Part shown: in pieces, positions 42,015 to 51,875 of the stretch
Layout: the number at the start of each line of letters is the position of its first letter
Numbering within the stretch: position 1 is the stretch's first letter
Translations under genes and position numbers: made by a program
Assembly: GCA_009829735.1 (NCBI GenBank)
Contig: CM020620.1
Coordinates: forward strand, 14,133,420 to 14,197,419
DNA: 64,000 bases
DNA from: Pyropia yezoensis
Taxonomy: Eukaryota > Rhodophyta > Bangiophyceae > Bangiales > Bangiaceae
Direction of reading: 5' to 3'
The notes under the pieces: model-generated
What the model was told of the DNA's origin: nothing
Databases searched by the model: none
What the model saw: only the letters and a program-made list of their open reading frames with translations

Positions 42015-45000
42015 TCATGGCATAGAGGACGCGCGCGGCGAGTTCCCCCCCCCCGCCCCCCCCCCGCCGCCGTCGCCACCCTGCTCGCCCACCGCCCCGT
42101 CCCCGCCCCCACCCCCGCCGCCGCTGCCGCCCTCGCCCGCCGCCGCCCATAGCACCGCTTCGACGGCGGGCACGCCGCCCGAGCCGCCCGGCAGGCTGCC
42201 CAGCGCAACGAGGACGTCGGCCGCCGCCGTGGCGGCCGCCGCCGCCGCCGATGCGACCGCCGCAGCGGGCCTGTCGCGCCTACCCCCCCCCGCCCCCCTG
42301 CTGCAAGTGCTGCTGGCACCACCGCCGGCTGGGGCACCATTGGCAGCGGCAGCGGCAGCGGCAGCGTCAGCGGCAGCGGCAGCGGCAGCGGCGGCGTCGC
42401 AACTGCCGCCACCGCCACCGCCACCTCCTTCACCACCACAACCACCACCCCCACCACCACGGCTACCACCGCAGCCGCCGCCGCCCGCAGCCACCATCCG
42501 AGCGAGACCCGCCACCGCGCCCGGCACGGCGGCGAGGCGCAGCAGTAGCGGCGTCCCGCAGGCGGCGGCCGCCGCGGCCAGCGCAGCGGCCGCCGCGGCG
42601 GCCGCCGCGGGCTCAGTGGCCGCCGCCGCCACCGCCGCAGCAAGCGGCGGCAGCAGCGGCAGCGCCGCAGCCACCACTGCGGGGTGGGGGGGGCGTGCCA
42701 GCCGCAGAGGGGGGGGGGGGGGTGGTGGTGGCGGCGGCGGCGAGGCGGCCACAACGGCAGCCGGCGGTGGGGCCCCCGCAGGGGCGGCGTTAGCGACCTG
42801 CGTCCCCGGAAGAGGGATGCCCCCCCCCGACGCTGTCCCTGCCTCTGCCGCCGTCGCCGCCGTCGCCGCCGCCGCCGCCGCCGCCGCCGTCGCTGCCGCC
42901 GATGCCGCTGTCGCCGCCCTTGTAGCCGCTGTGGGCGCTGTCGCCAGCGCGGCCGCCGGTGCGGCCGCCACGGTCCGGCAGAGGCGGGTGACAAGGGCGG
43001 TGGCAGCCGCAACGACGCCCCCACCCTCTTCCTCTGCGTCGGGCGGGGCGGTGAGCACCGTCGCGGCGGCAGACAGCAGCAGCACCGCCGCACCTGCGGC
43101 CGACACCCGCTCGGCAAGGACGCCCAGGGTGGTCAGTGCGACCAGCCGCAGCCGTCGCCCCACCGCCGCCGCGGGGTGGCCAGGCGGCAGGGGCGGCGCG
43201 GCGGCGAGGCCGCCCAGGCAGCGCAGCACACGCGCGTCGGCAGCGAGGATGGCGGACAGGGGGCGGCCCGCCCCGGAAGAGCCGGGGGGGGACACCGTGC
43301 CCGCCATGTTGCTCAGCACCGTTGCCGCGCCCAGCGCCCGCTCCGCCCCCGCCCGGCTGGCGGGCGCCCCCGCCGCCGAACCCGCCCTCACCACCGCGAC
43401 GTGGGCGTCGGCAATTGCCGCGAGGGCCGCGAGCATCGGCGGCGACGCGTCGGCCGCTAAAAACGGCCGCCGCCCCCCCGTCGACACGGTCCCCGTCGCC
43501 CCCGCGTTCACCCCCGCCGTTGCTGCCGTCGCCGGGGGGGAGCCTGCTATCGCCACGGACGGAGAGGCGGGCCCGCTGCCGCTGTCGCCACCGCCACAGC
43601 CACTCCCTGGCGCGGTGGCTGCCAGAAGGGTGCCCAGCGCCCAAGCGGTGTGGGCGTCCACCCCCGACCGGAGACCCGCGATGAGGACCGCCCTGTCGGA
43701 TGGACGAGGCGGAGGCGGAAGTAGAGGACGAAGGGGCGGAGGAGGAGGCGGCAGAGGAGGCGCCGCCGCCGCTGCGGGCAGCGGCAGAGGTGCGAGGCCG
43801 TGAGACGGTGTCAGCGGCACGCCACCGCCCGCACGGGTGGGGGTGACGGCGGGTGGCCACGGCGGCGGCGGCGGTGGGGGCGACGGGAACAGGGCCGACG
43901 TGGCAGCGACAGGCCGCGGCGGCAGCGGCAGCGGCAGCGGCAGCGGCGACGCTGTGGCGGCCGCCACCAGGGGCGGCATCAGCACCCCCGTCAGGCCACC
44001 GGCGTGCGCCCCCGCCGCCCTCCGAGAGGCCGCAGCAGCCGCGGCAGCGGCGGCGGCAGCCGCTACCGCCACCGTCGACGGGGTGATGGGGAGCTCTGCG
44101 GACCCCCCCCCACGCCGCCCACCGCGGCTGCCGCTGCTGCTGCTGCTGGTTCCCCCCGGCGGGGGCGGTGGGCGGCGGGCCACCACCAGCTGGTCATCGT
44201 CATCGTCCTCGGCGTCCGCCGCTGCCCCACCCTTGTTGGCCGACCCTGCTTTGGCCCCCGCCGCCGACGATGAGGACCGGCCGCCGCGGTGACGCATCGC
44301 GGGACCACTGCCGGCGGTTGGGCGGAGGCCCGCCCGGCGCGGCGGCTGCACCACCTCTCCGCGGCGGGCGCCGCCGCCCCCGCTGCCGCCGCCGCCGCCA
44401 CCGCCGCCCGCACCCGCGGCGGCATCCGCCGAGGAGGAGCACGCGCTGCCGCCGGCACCCGTGCCAGCGGCGCCCGCACCGGGCGAGGCGGCCGTGGCCG
44501 CCCGGCCGGGTGAGCCGGCGGCGGCCGCGGCGGCCGCGGCGGCAGCAGAGGCGCCCCCCCCCCCCCCACTGTCACGGCCATGACGGCCTTCAGATGGCCG
44601 CCGCACCGGCCGGGCGTCGAGGCCCACCTCCCGGCCGTGCACCAGCGCCTGCTCGTAGGCGTAGAGGAGGCGCTCGTGGGCGTTGCGAAGCACAAACGCC
44701 GCCGACGTACACGTGCGGGGCAACGCCAGGGCGGTGGCGACCACCCGGAAGGCCCGCTTGTTAATGACATTCTCCACCCCGCCCAGGCGAAGGACCGCCA
44801 CAAAGAGGGTGTGGAGGGGCAGCGGGCCGCCGCCGACGACGGGCACCTTGAAGGCCGGGAGGCCCCGCTCGGCGAGAAAGGCGGCGTGGTCGGCCGCCCA
44901 GGCGGCGGCGCGCGCCTCGGGCGTGTCAGGCAGCGGCGACGGTGGCGCCGCCCGCAGCGCCGCCGACAGGAAGACCCGCCCCACCGACTCGACAGCCGTG

Positions 45001-46652
45001 TGAAAGGGGCTACCCGCGGGCAGCTCAGACGCAATGACCAGCACCCGGCCGTCTTTGCGGAGCGGATTAAACGCCTCTTCGTGAGCGGGTGGGTTGCTGC
45101 CACCGTTCGGCGCCGGCGCGGGAGGGGTGCCAGCCGAGGCGCCAGGTGCGACCGTCACCGGCGACGCCGCCGTTACAGCCGTCCCCAGCCGGGCGGAAGG
45201 GGGGGCCACTGCGGCTGCGTCGGCGGCGGGGCCCTCCACCACCGTCGGCGGCCCCGCCAGGAGCCCCCCCATCCCATCCCTCGTCGATACTGCCGCCGCC
45301 GCCGCTGCTGCTGCTGTCACCGCGCCGGCTGTCCCAGCAGCAGCGGGCAGCGCCGCGGGCCGAGGTGGCGGCAGCGTCAACGCGGCGGGGGTGGGTGGCG
45401 AGGCGCCCGCCGTGCCGCCGCCGCCCACCGCGGGTGCCTGCGGCGGCGGCAGCAGAGCCACCGGTGGGAGCAGGGCGGGGGCGCCACGGGTGGGCACATT
45501 GGGGGGTGGGGTGGCTTCCATCGCGACGGCGGCAGCCGCCGCCGCCGCAGACGCCGCGGATGCCGCTGCCGCAGTCGCTGCCGCGGAAGACAAGGGAGCG
45601 GCCGCGCCGGGCGGGGGGCGGGCGGCCGGTGGGGGTGCGACGGCCAGCGGCGGCGGCAGAGCATCCAACGGCGGTATCCCTCCTGCGGGCAGCGGCGGAG
45701 CGGGCGGGGTGAGGGGGACATCTGCCCATCCCCTCGCTGTGGCGTGGGTGCCCCGCGGTCGCTTGGCGGCACCGCCGTCCTCCACCGCGAGTGGGGCGAC
45801 GGGCGTGCCCCTCTGTGCCGCCGCGACTCCACCAGGCGCGACCACGGAGGAGGCGGCAAAGGTGCAAACGACAGGGGCAGGAGCAGAGGTCGGGACGGTC
45901 TCCGCCGGCGCCGGTGTCACGGCTGTCGCCACAGGCGACGACGCCGCAGCCGCTTCCGCCGCCGCCACCGCAGCCGCCAATGCCTCGTCGCCGCCGCTGC
46001 CGCCGCCGGCGCCGCCGGCCCCAGGCGCGGTGGCTGCGTCCTCCGCAGGTCGCCGGCGCTTGGCACCCACCCCCCCCAAGGTGGGTGGGGAGGTCGTCCA
46101 TGCGGCGGCAGCGATACCTGGCGCGGGCGTCACAGGCGTCCAGGGAGGGAGGGTGGCGGCGGCGGTGACCGACGCTGGGGGGGGCGCTGCCGCCGCCGCC
46201 GCCGCCGCAGCAGCAGCGGGGACGCAAGGTGCCGGCGGCACGACGCCGCCGCCGCCACCGCCGCCGCCGCTCTCTCCACCGGGAGCGGCGCCATGGCCGC
46301 CGCCCCCCCCGCCGCTCGACGCCGCACCGCCGCCAAGGCTACCCAGGAAGAGGTGGGCGGGGCCGTCCCGCCGTGCCGTGGCCACCGCCGCTGACGTTGC
46401 TGCCGCCGCTGACGTTGCTGCCGTCGCTGCTGCCGCTGCCACCGCTGCCTCCGCTGCCGACGCTGACGACGCCGGCGCCGGCGCCGACGCTGCCGCCGCC
46501 GTCGTTGTCGGCGCCGCGACCACCGCCGCCGTCGACGGCGGCGCCGCCGCGGGTGCTTCCCCCGCCGTCGTCGCCACTTCGGCGACGGCCGGCACCCGCG
46601 GGTCCGCCACGGTGGCCGCTGCCGCGGGCGCGCCGCCAGCGGCTGGTGTCAT
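42015..46652 (-). CDS. ARID-domain protein, SWI1/ARID1-like SWI/SNF subunit
   Basis: 1545 residues from the first in-frame ATG at 46652 to TGA 42017-42015, with no intron evident. An ARID DNA-binding domain lies at about 585-668 (AAFLAERGLPAFKVPVVGG, LHTLFVAVLRLGGVENVI, TCTSAAFVLRNAHERLLYAY). Further on, DRAVLIAGLRSGVDAHTAWA (about 985-1010) resembles the LRSG...ALN block that opens the armadillo-like BAF250/SWI1 C-terminal domain. ERALGAATVLSNMAG (about 1100) fits a following helix. ARID plus this block points to the SWI1/BAF250 scaffold of a nucleosome-remodelling complex. The rest is poly-Ala/Gly/Pro/Ser of extreme length, so the terminal thirds cannot be assigned. The ARID call is strong, SWI1 orthology moderate. 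It is divergent from the DUF1997 gene. Confidence 0.85.
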   Translation of the reverse strand: MTPAAGGAPAAAATVADPRVPAVAEVATTAGEAPAAAPPSTAAVVAAPTTTAAAASAPAPASSASAAEAAVAAAAATAATSAAAATSAAVATARRDGPAHLFLGSLGGGAASSGGGGGGHGAAPGGESGGGGGGGGVVPPAPCVPAAAAAAAAAAAPPPASVTAAATLPPWTPVTPAPGIAAAAWTTSPPTLGGVGAKRRRPAEDAATAPGAGGAGGGSGGDEALAAAVAAAEAAAASSPVATAVTPAPAETVPTSAPAPVVCTFAASSVVAPGGVAAAQRGTPVAPLAVEDGGAAKRPRGTHATARGWADVPLTPPAPPLPAGGIPPLDALPPPLAVAPPPAARPPPGAAAPLSSAAATAAAASAASAAAAAAAVAMEATPPPNVPTRGAPALLPPVALLPPPQAPAVGGGGTAGASPPTPAALTLPPPRPAALPAAAGTAGAVTAAAAAAAAVSTRDGMGGLLAGPPTVVEGPAADAAAVAPPSARLGTAVTAASPVTVAPGASAGTPPAPAPNGGSNPPAHEEAFNPLRKDGRVLVIASELPAGSPFHTAVESVGRVFLSAALRAAPPSPLPDTPEARAAAWAADHAAFLAERGLPAFKVPVVGGGPLPLHTLFVAVLRLGGVENVINKRAFRVVATALALPRTCTSAAFVLRNAHERLLYAYEQALVHGREVGLDARPVRRPSEGRHGRDSGGGGGASAAAAAAAAAAGSPGRAATAASPGAGAAGTGAGGSACSSSADAAAGAGGGGGGGGSGGGGARRGEVVQPPRRAGLRPTAGSGPAMRHRGGRSSSSAAGAKAGSANKGGAAADAEDDDDDQLVVARRPPPPPGGTSSSSSGSRGGRRGGGSAELPITPSTVAVAAAAAAAAAAAASRRAAGAHAGGLTGVLMPPLVAAATASPLPLPLPLPPRPVAATSALFPSPPPPPPPWPPAVTPTRAGGGVPLTPSHGLAPLPLPAAAAAPPLPPPPPPLRPLLPPPPRPSDRAVLIAGLRSGVDAHTAWALGTLLAATAPGSGCGGGDSGSGPASPSVAIAGSPPATAATAGVNAGATGTVSTGGRRPFLAADASPPMLAALAAIADAHVAVVRAGSAAGAPASRAGAERALGAATVLSNMAGTVSPPGSSGAGRPLSAILAADARVLRCLGGLAAAPPLPPGHPAAAVGRRLRLVALTTLGVLAERVSAAGAAVLLLSAAATVLTAPPDAEEEGGGVVAAATALVTRLCRTVAAAPAAALATAPTAATRAATAASAAATAAAAAAAATAATAAEAGTASGGGIPLPGTQVANAAPAGAPPPAAVVAASPPPPPPPPPPPLRLARPPHPAVVAAALPLLPPLAAAVAAAATEPAAAAAAAAALAAAAAACGTPLLLRLAAVPGAVAGLARMVAAGGGGCGGSRGGGGGGCGGEGGGGGGGGSCDAAAAAAAAADAAAAAAAANGAPAGGGASSTCSRGAGGGRRDRPAAAVASAAAAAATAAADVLVALGSLPGGSGGVPAVEAVLWAAAGEGGSGGGGGGGDGAVGEQGGDGGGGGAGGGNSPRASSMP

Positions 46653-47582
46653 GCCGCCGCACAAGAGCGCCGCAGCCACGCCGCGCGTCCCGCCGTGCCA
46701 CACCACCCTCGTGTCGCGCCACGCCGTGCACGTGCCGGGTGGTGCCGCCGCGGGTGCGCGTGACGCGGCGACCGCGTCAGCGACGCGCTCGTCGTGCCTG
46801 CCCGCCCGCCCGTCCAGGTCGTGCTGCTCCCCGCCGCCGGTGGTCTCGACGGTCCACTGCTCACGCCGGCCTCTTCCTCCAGGTTGGGGTAGCGCAGAAC
46901 GGGCGCACAGCCGGGGGCGGTGGGGGAGGGGGAGAGGGGAAGAGGAGCGCCCGCGCCAACCCCGACCGTCCCCGTCCCGTCACCCTCTTCCCAAGCAAGC
47001 GGTGGATAGGGGGAGGGTGGGAGGGGTGTGTGGGGCAGAGTGGCGAGTGGGGTGCAGAGGGAGCGGGAGCGGCAGCAAGCAGCAGCGGCGGGCGGGGGGC
47101 GTCGCAAAATTCCGGCCGCCGCCGCCCTCAACGCACCGCTGCACTGCGCCCCGGCGCGAGAGCCGCGGCGGTCGGGGACGACCACCCCGGTACGGCCATG
47201 ATGGCAGCGCCACCGTTGGGGGCAGCGCAGCAGGACAAGGCCGGGGAACAAGGTGGGGGAGGGGGTGCAGGCCCCGCGGCGGGCGTAGCGCGGGTTGCCC
47301 CCCGCCGGCACCGGCCGGTGCGGCGGCGGGCGTGGCGGCCGTCGAGGGCGGCGTGCGCGCCGTGGCTGACAATCCTTGTCCCCCCCTCCCAGCGGCCATG
47401 GGGTGAATAATGGGGCAAGGGTGGGAGGGGGTTGGTGGTGGTGGGGAGGGCGGCCGTTGTGAAGGCAGGGGGGTGTTGGTGGTGGTGGAAGGCGCGCTCA
47501 AATTGGACGACTGGCGGTTGGCGTGGCCGTCAACGCCAAGCCCCGATGCTCCACTGCAGCCGCGCACTGCGGATCATCCGCA
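46653..47582. other. Divergent promoter region between ARID and DUF1997 genes
   Basis: About 930 bp. Open frames extend from the ARID gene upstream of its ATG without recognisable content. There is a GT/GGT-rich stretch near 47405-47500. It presumably holds both promoters; no specific element could be identified. Confidence 0.4.
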
Positions 47583-48743
47583 ATGATTGCACGCGAGTCG
47601 CCGCGGTCTGCCGCCCGCGGCTTGTTCGTGGCACACCCCCCTTGGGTGCGCTCGGGCGGAGCGGCGAGATTTTCCCGCCGACGGCGCCCCGCGGTGTCTG
47701 TGAGGTTGCGGTGGAGAAAGGGAGGTCTTCCCTCTACCTTCCTGTTCCCCCAACCCGCTCCCCTTCACCCGCGCCTTCCTCCCCCTTCGCCCTCCGTACG
47801 CTTTCCCAGCCTTCCCCCCTCCCCCTCGCTTCTCAGCCTCCATGGGCTGCCATGGCGCCTTCCTCCCCCCTTCCCCTTGGCGCCTGACCACCTTGCCCGT
47901 CGGCCGCCTCCCCAGTACCACCGCCGCCGCGGCCGCCTGGCGGCGGCCGCCAACCACCGCCGCCGCTGGCGGCCCAGACCCCCCCCCCCCCCACCCACCG
48001 CCGCCACCGCCCGCCCCCCCCCCCCCCCCCCCCCCCCGCGGCCCCTTGGCGCCCCCCCCCGGCTGTCCCCCCGGCCCCCCCCCCCCCCCCCGGGGTCCCC
48101 CACCGTCGGGGACTACCTCGCCCGCCGGCCCGACCGGGTTGCGGCGGCCGCCTTTCCCGCCGGCGCCGTCGTCCCCGTCGCCGCGGTGGCGCAGCCGGGC
48201 GTGTACCGCGCGGCGTTGCCGGTGCTGCGCTTCTTTGCCTTTGCCATCGCGCCGACCGCAGACGTGCGGGTGGTGGGGGCGCCGGTGGGGGGGGTGGCCG
48301 GTGACAAGGGGGGGGGGCGCCTGGCGCTGGAGCTTATTGACTGGGAGCTGGGCGAACAGGGCGCGACGGGTGGGGACGGGCGGGGGGGGCTTGTGGGTGC
48401 GTACGGCGGGTCGGCGGCGATGAAGGAGCTGGTCAGCCTGCGTGTGGAGGGGGACCTGGAGGGCCTCCCCACCGCCCGCGGTGGCGGGGGGGGTGGTGGC
48501 GGCAGCGGGGGTGGTGGGGGTGGGTGGCGCCTGTCTGGGGAGGTGCGGCTGGTCATGGCCGCCACCCGCCTGACGCCGCCCCTGTCCCTGCTGCCGCGCG
48601 GGGTGGTCGAGGCGGTCGGGCGGGGCGTGGCCGAGGCAGTGCTGGGGGGGGTGTCGGCCCGCCTGGGCGGGGTCATTGTCGATGACTACACCGCTTGGGC
48701 GGCTGCGGTAGCGAAAAAGGGGGCCGGGGGGGGGGTCGACTAA
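47583..48743 (+). CDS. DUF1997-family protein, probably plastid-targeted
   Basis: 386 codons from the first in-frame ATG. Residues from about 173 to the end form the DUF1997 domain: SPTVGDYLARRPDRVAAAAF, YRAALPVLRFFAFAIAPTAD and the diagnostic end LTPPLSLLPRGVVEAVGRGV...VDDYTAWAAA. This family is shared by cyanobacteria and plastid-bearing eukaryotes and has no firmly assigned reaction. The N-terminal 170 residues are Arg/Ser/Ala-rich at first (ARESPRSAARG), which could be a transit peptide. They then run through Pro/Arg low complexity and long C tracts (47980-48095), so an intron or a different start there cannot be excluded. A Gly-rich insert interrupts the domain near residues 300-320. The domain call is good; the N-terminus is uncertain. 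Confidence 0.8.
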   Translation: MIARESPRSAARGLFVAHPPWVRSGGAARFSRRRRPAVSVRLRWRKGGLPSTFLFPQPAPLHPRLPPPSPSVRFPSLPPSPSLLSLHGLPWRLPPPFPLAPDHLARRPPPQYHRRRGRLAAAANHRRRWRPRPPPPPPTAATARPPPPPPPPRPLGAPPRLSPRPPPPPPGSPTVGDYLARRPDRVAAAAFPAGAVVPVAAVAQPGVYRAALPVLRFFAFAIAPTADVRVVGAPVGGVAGDKGGGRLALELIDWELGEQGATGGDGRGGLVGAYGGSAAMKELVSLRVEGDLEGLPTARGGGGGGGGSGGGGGGWRLSGEVRLVMAATRLTPPLSLLPRGVVEAVGRGVAEAVLGGVSARLGGVIVDDYTAWAAAVAKKGAGGGVD

Positions 48744-48805
48744 CGACTGGTGGGGGGGGGGTGGCGGGGTGGGGACCGAGGGGCTTCTCGTCGCGTTGTG
48801 GCAGT

Positions 48806-49450
48806 GCAGCACTGCTTTTCGCCTGTCAAAATTTTCTCGCTTTTTTGGGAAATTCTCGAGCAAAACCCTGCATAAAACCTGCATCGACCCCCCCTCAAGG
48901 CATCACAGAAACCGCTTTTACCCCCGTTTCTTGCTTTCTGCCTACAACAGCTCGGGCGATTGGTAGTCGCCACCTCCCTAGGTATGACCGGAAGCGTACG
49001 GGGCAGGAGAGCACTCTCGTGAAGCGCAAAGAAGCAACCGACCATCGCTACCCTTAAGAGAAATGTTTATACAAACGCGTTTAAAGACCGCGCAATCTCT
49101 CGCACTGGTTCAGCAAAAACCTGCGCGACGACAGCTTTCGAGGGTCTGCACGGAAAAATCTCTCCGCCTTGCTCAACATCTACAACGTGAATTCTGACCA
49201 ATGGAACGCTCCGTCCAGCAAACAGCAGCGCTACCGTTGTTGTCATTGGTTGACAGAACACCGACAGCGGCCGTCGTGTCGGTCATCCTGGTGGAGATTC
49301 TTTGGCCTCTGCCCATCCCCTCGATCAGAAAAGCAAACTTTTGATCGAGCCGTTCATTTTCGTGCTCGAGCAGGGCAAGAATTTGCACAACGAAGCAAGA
49401 GATCTGGCCAAAATCGGGCTGCTATCTTGACAGGGGATAAGCAGTGCTGC
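48806..49450. mobile_element. Possible MITE-like element with 24-bp inverted ends
   Basis: The left end (48806-48829) starts GCAGCACTGCTTTTCGCC and the right end (49427-49450) is its reverse complement with two mismatches in 24. The 645-bp interior has much lower GC than its surroundings and no transposase. No convincing target duplication is seen, so an internally deleted DNA transposon is only a proposal. Confidence 0.4.
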
Positions 49451-51395
49451 GCAGGTCGCCCACGCATGTGCTCGTCCGCCACGGCCAAAGATGTGGGGTG
49501 CCCGCCAGCACTGGCGGCTGCAGCTGGCTTGCGGTCGTCAGTGCTCAAGAAGAAAATGTATCAAGTGCTGAGAGGTCCTCTTGTATGCACTGTATCTGCC
49601 TGTGTATGCCGCCTTGACAACGAGGGGGGAGGCAGAGCACCGAATGTTTGGCGAAGGTGGGGGGGGAACGGATGCTGTGACGAGCACATACGGGGCCGGC
49701 GCCAAATAGTTACTACGCAAAATGATCGGGAGCCCCCGGATCGGTGACCGCCAGTCAGGTTGGCATGTGAAACCTTTTGGTCGTGAAACAAAGTTTGTAT
49801 CACGATTGGTAAACGGCAAAAACAGCATTTTCTCCGTTGATAGATACCAGGCATGGTTGGCAAAAACGTAACGTTTGTTGATCTTGACTTGATTAATCTA
49901 TAGATTAAATCAATAAGTTTTTTGGTTTTTAGTTTTATTGCGCTTAATCAACGTTGATAAGTATAGTAATAAGTCAGATCCAGGATCGACTGAATTCAAA
50001 CCTAAACATATCCAAATATAGAAGTAGCCCCCAATTTGAATGCCACGGCTTTGCTCGTTCTCGACGCTCTCACTCACGCCCCCTTACGTCTTGCCCAGCC
50101 CTTTCCTGCAACACGTTCGGGGCTGGGCGGGCCCACCTGCTGCGCCACCGGGCGGCGGGGGATCTGCGGGTGCGGGAGGTCCCACCGTCCCGGCTGCCGA
50201 CACAGTGGACACAGCCGCGCACGCGTACGCGTCGGATGCGAAGTCGGGCATCATCACCGCCGGCTTTTTCATGCCGACAGGGCCCTGAATGGGGCAAGCG
50301 AGCAGGAGGGGTCACACTGGCCAGGCACGTTGCCCTCATCCCGCCTACTATGAGGCACAAGGGCGGCACACCCAGGTCGGTGCCTGGGTCGCCGGCGCTA
50401 TATGACCGGCGTGAGGCCTTCACGCCTTACATGCCCCGGCGAGGCACTGCAGAATGGCAGTGCATCCAGAGAAGGGGTAAAAGATGCAGCCAAACGGTTG
50501 AGGAACAAGTTTGCAGTGTCGAAAAGCGTAGGGCGTACCTCAACCATCAGCCGGAATTGACCCCAGACGCGGTACCCGTCCAGTAAGTGTCTGTTGCAGA
50601 CCCACCTAGATTCTACTCAGCGAAGCATGGAGTGGCCAAGGGCTGGAATCAGCAGGCGGTTTCATCATTGGAGAGCCCTTGAGTTCGCGCGTTCCTCCAA
50701 GTGACGCACCGTTACCTTCTACAGCGATCTCTATTCTAGGCGCGCGTAGATGAGCAGCCGGAGCATCTTTCAATCTCTCGTTTGCACCCGCGATTGTGCG
50801 TGAACACTGCGTGGTTTCTAGATATGCAAGTGGAAGATGTGAAGAATTAGCGTCTACAGTGAAACACTGGTGAAAGACGGATACGTGCCAAGTCTAGCGC
50901 ACGGAGTGAAGAGCTAGAGATGGCCGACTGCAAGACACGTGTCGAAATAATTGGAACATTCACGTTGCCTCTCACAGCGTGGCAGAAGCCATCTTTATGA
51001 ACTTTCCGGAGATGCACCAGTCATGGGGAGATACATACAACGTGGATTGTGGGCAAGCACACGTACCCTCATGAGAAGCTGTTACATGAGATTCTGTCTG
51101 CGATCGCACTCCGCAGATATCGACGGCAGGCCCTCGTGTCGAGTGCGGAGCACTCGCAAGCAGCGAAGGAGGTGCTTGGTCTGCCGTCATGGGAGCGACA
51201 TAGACGCGTGATCCATGCTGTAAGCGAAATACTGGAACTCGGCTGCCCTCAAAGCTCGAAAATGACATTTCTGCAAGCTTGCGTGTGCAACGCTGTCACC
51301 TTTACGCAGAGCATGGTTGTCACAAGAAAATGCATATGCCTCTGCTTTTTAAGTTATGTGCATGCAAAGCAATCCCTAGTGTTTAGTCTAGCAAC
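49451..51395. other. Region without a recognisable gene
   Basis: About 1.9 kb of moderate GC with an AT-rich island near 49860-49990. Frames are short and resemble no family. A near-palindrome lies at 49889-49913 (ttgattaat...attaaatcaa around TCTATAGA). Nothing else is supported. Confidence 0.5.
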
Positions 51396-51396
51396 C

Positions 51397-51429
51397 GGCT
51401 CATTTGAGCCTTTTCGGCTCATTTGAGCC
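51397..51429. repeat. Two tandem copies of a 14-bp palindrome
   Basis: ggctcatttgagcc occurs at 51397-51410 and again at 51416-51429. Each has 6-bp arms and a 2-base centre. It lies about 450 bp upstream of the piggyBac-like coding region and could be part of that element's end, but no TTAA boundary next to it convinced me. Confidence 0.6.
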
Positions 51430-51875
51430 CCTTTTTCGGGTCCAGTTGTTTCGTACTTCCCGTGCTCCCCTGCTCTTCTTGACGTCAGAAATGGACTCAG
51501 CGCAGACTCTTTACCCTTGAGGAATCTTGAGTGCATCCTAGCTTCACAACAGCCCGGGCCAAAGGCGGGCTCTTGTCGACTCCTTCGCCCCGCCAAGGAA
51601 GGACTTCTGACAACCCTGGGCACGTTGTCCGCAGCCAGTGCGCCCCCCTTCCGTGAGTGCACAGCCGCAGGACGCAGTGGCCTTCTTTACAGCACCAAGA
51701 GGCACGACTCCACCGATTGTATCCCTCCCCAGCCCCGTATTATGCGGTCCGCTATGCCCCCCCCTCCCCCCCTCTCTCCCCTCGTCCCTTCTCCTCCTCC
51801 CCCTCCGCCCTCACAACCAACCTCCCCCCCCCCCCCCCCCCCTGTCCCGCCGCCGCCCGCTCACCCCTCTCCCCC

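Noticed and set aside
42251-47410. Plus-strand frames of 604 and 770 codons opposite the ARID gene
   Set aside because: The ARID domain and all recognisable blocks are on the minus strand. The plus frames are Arg/Pro/Ala artefacts.
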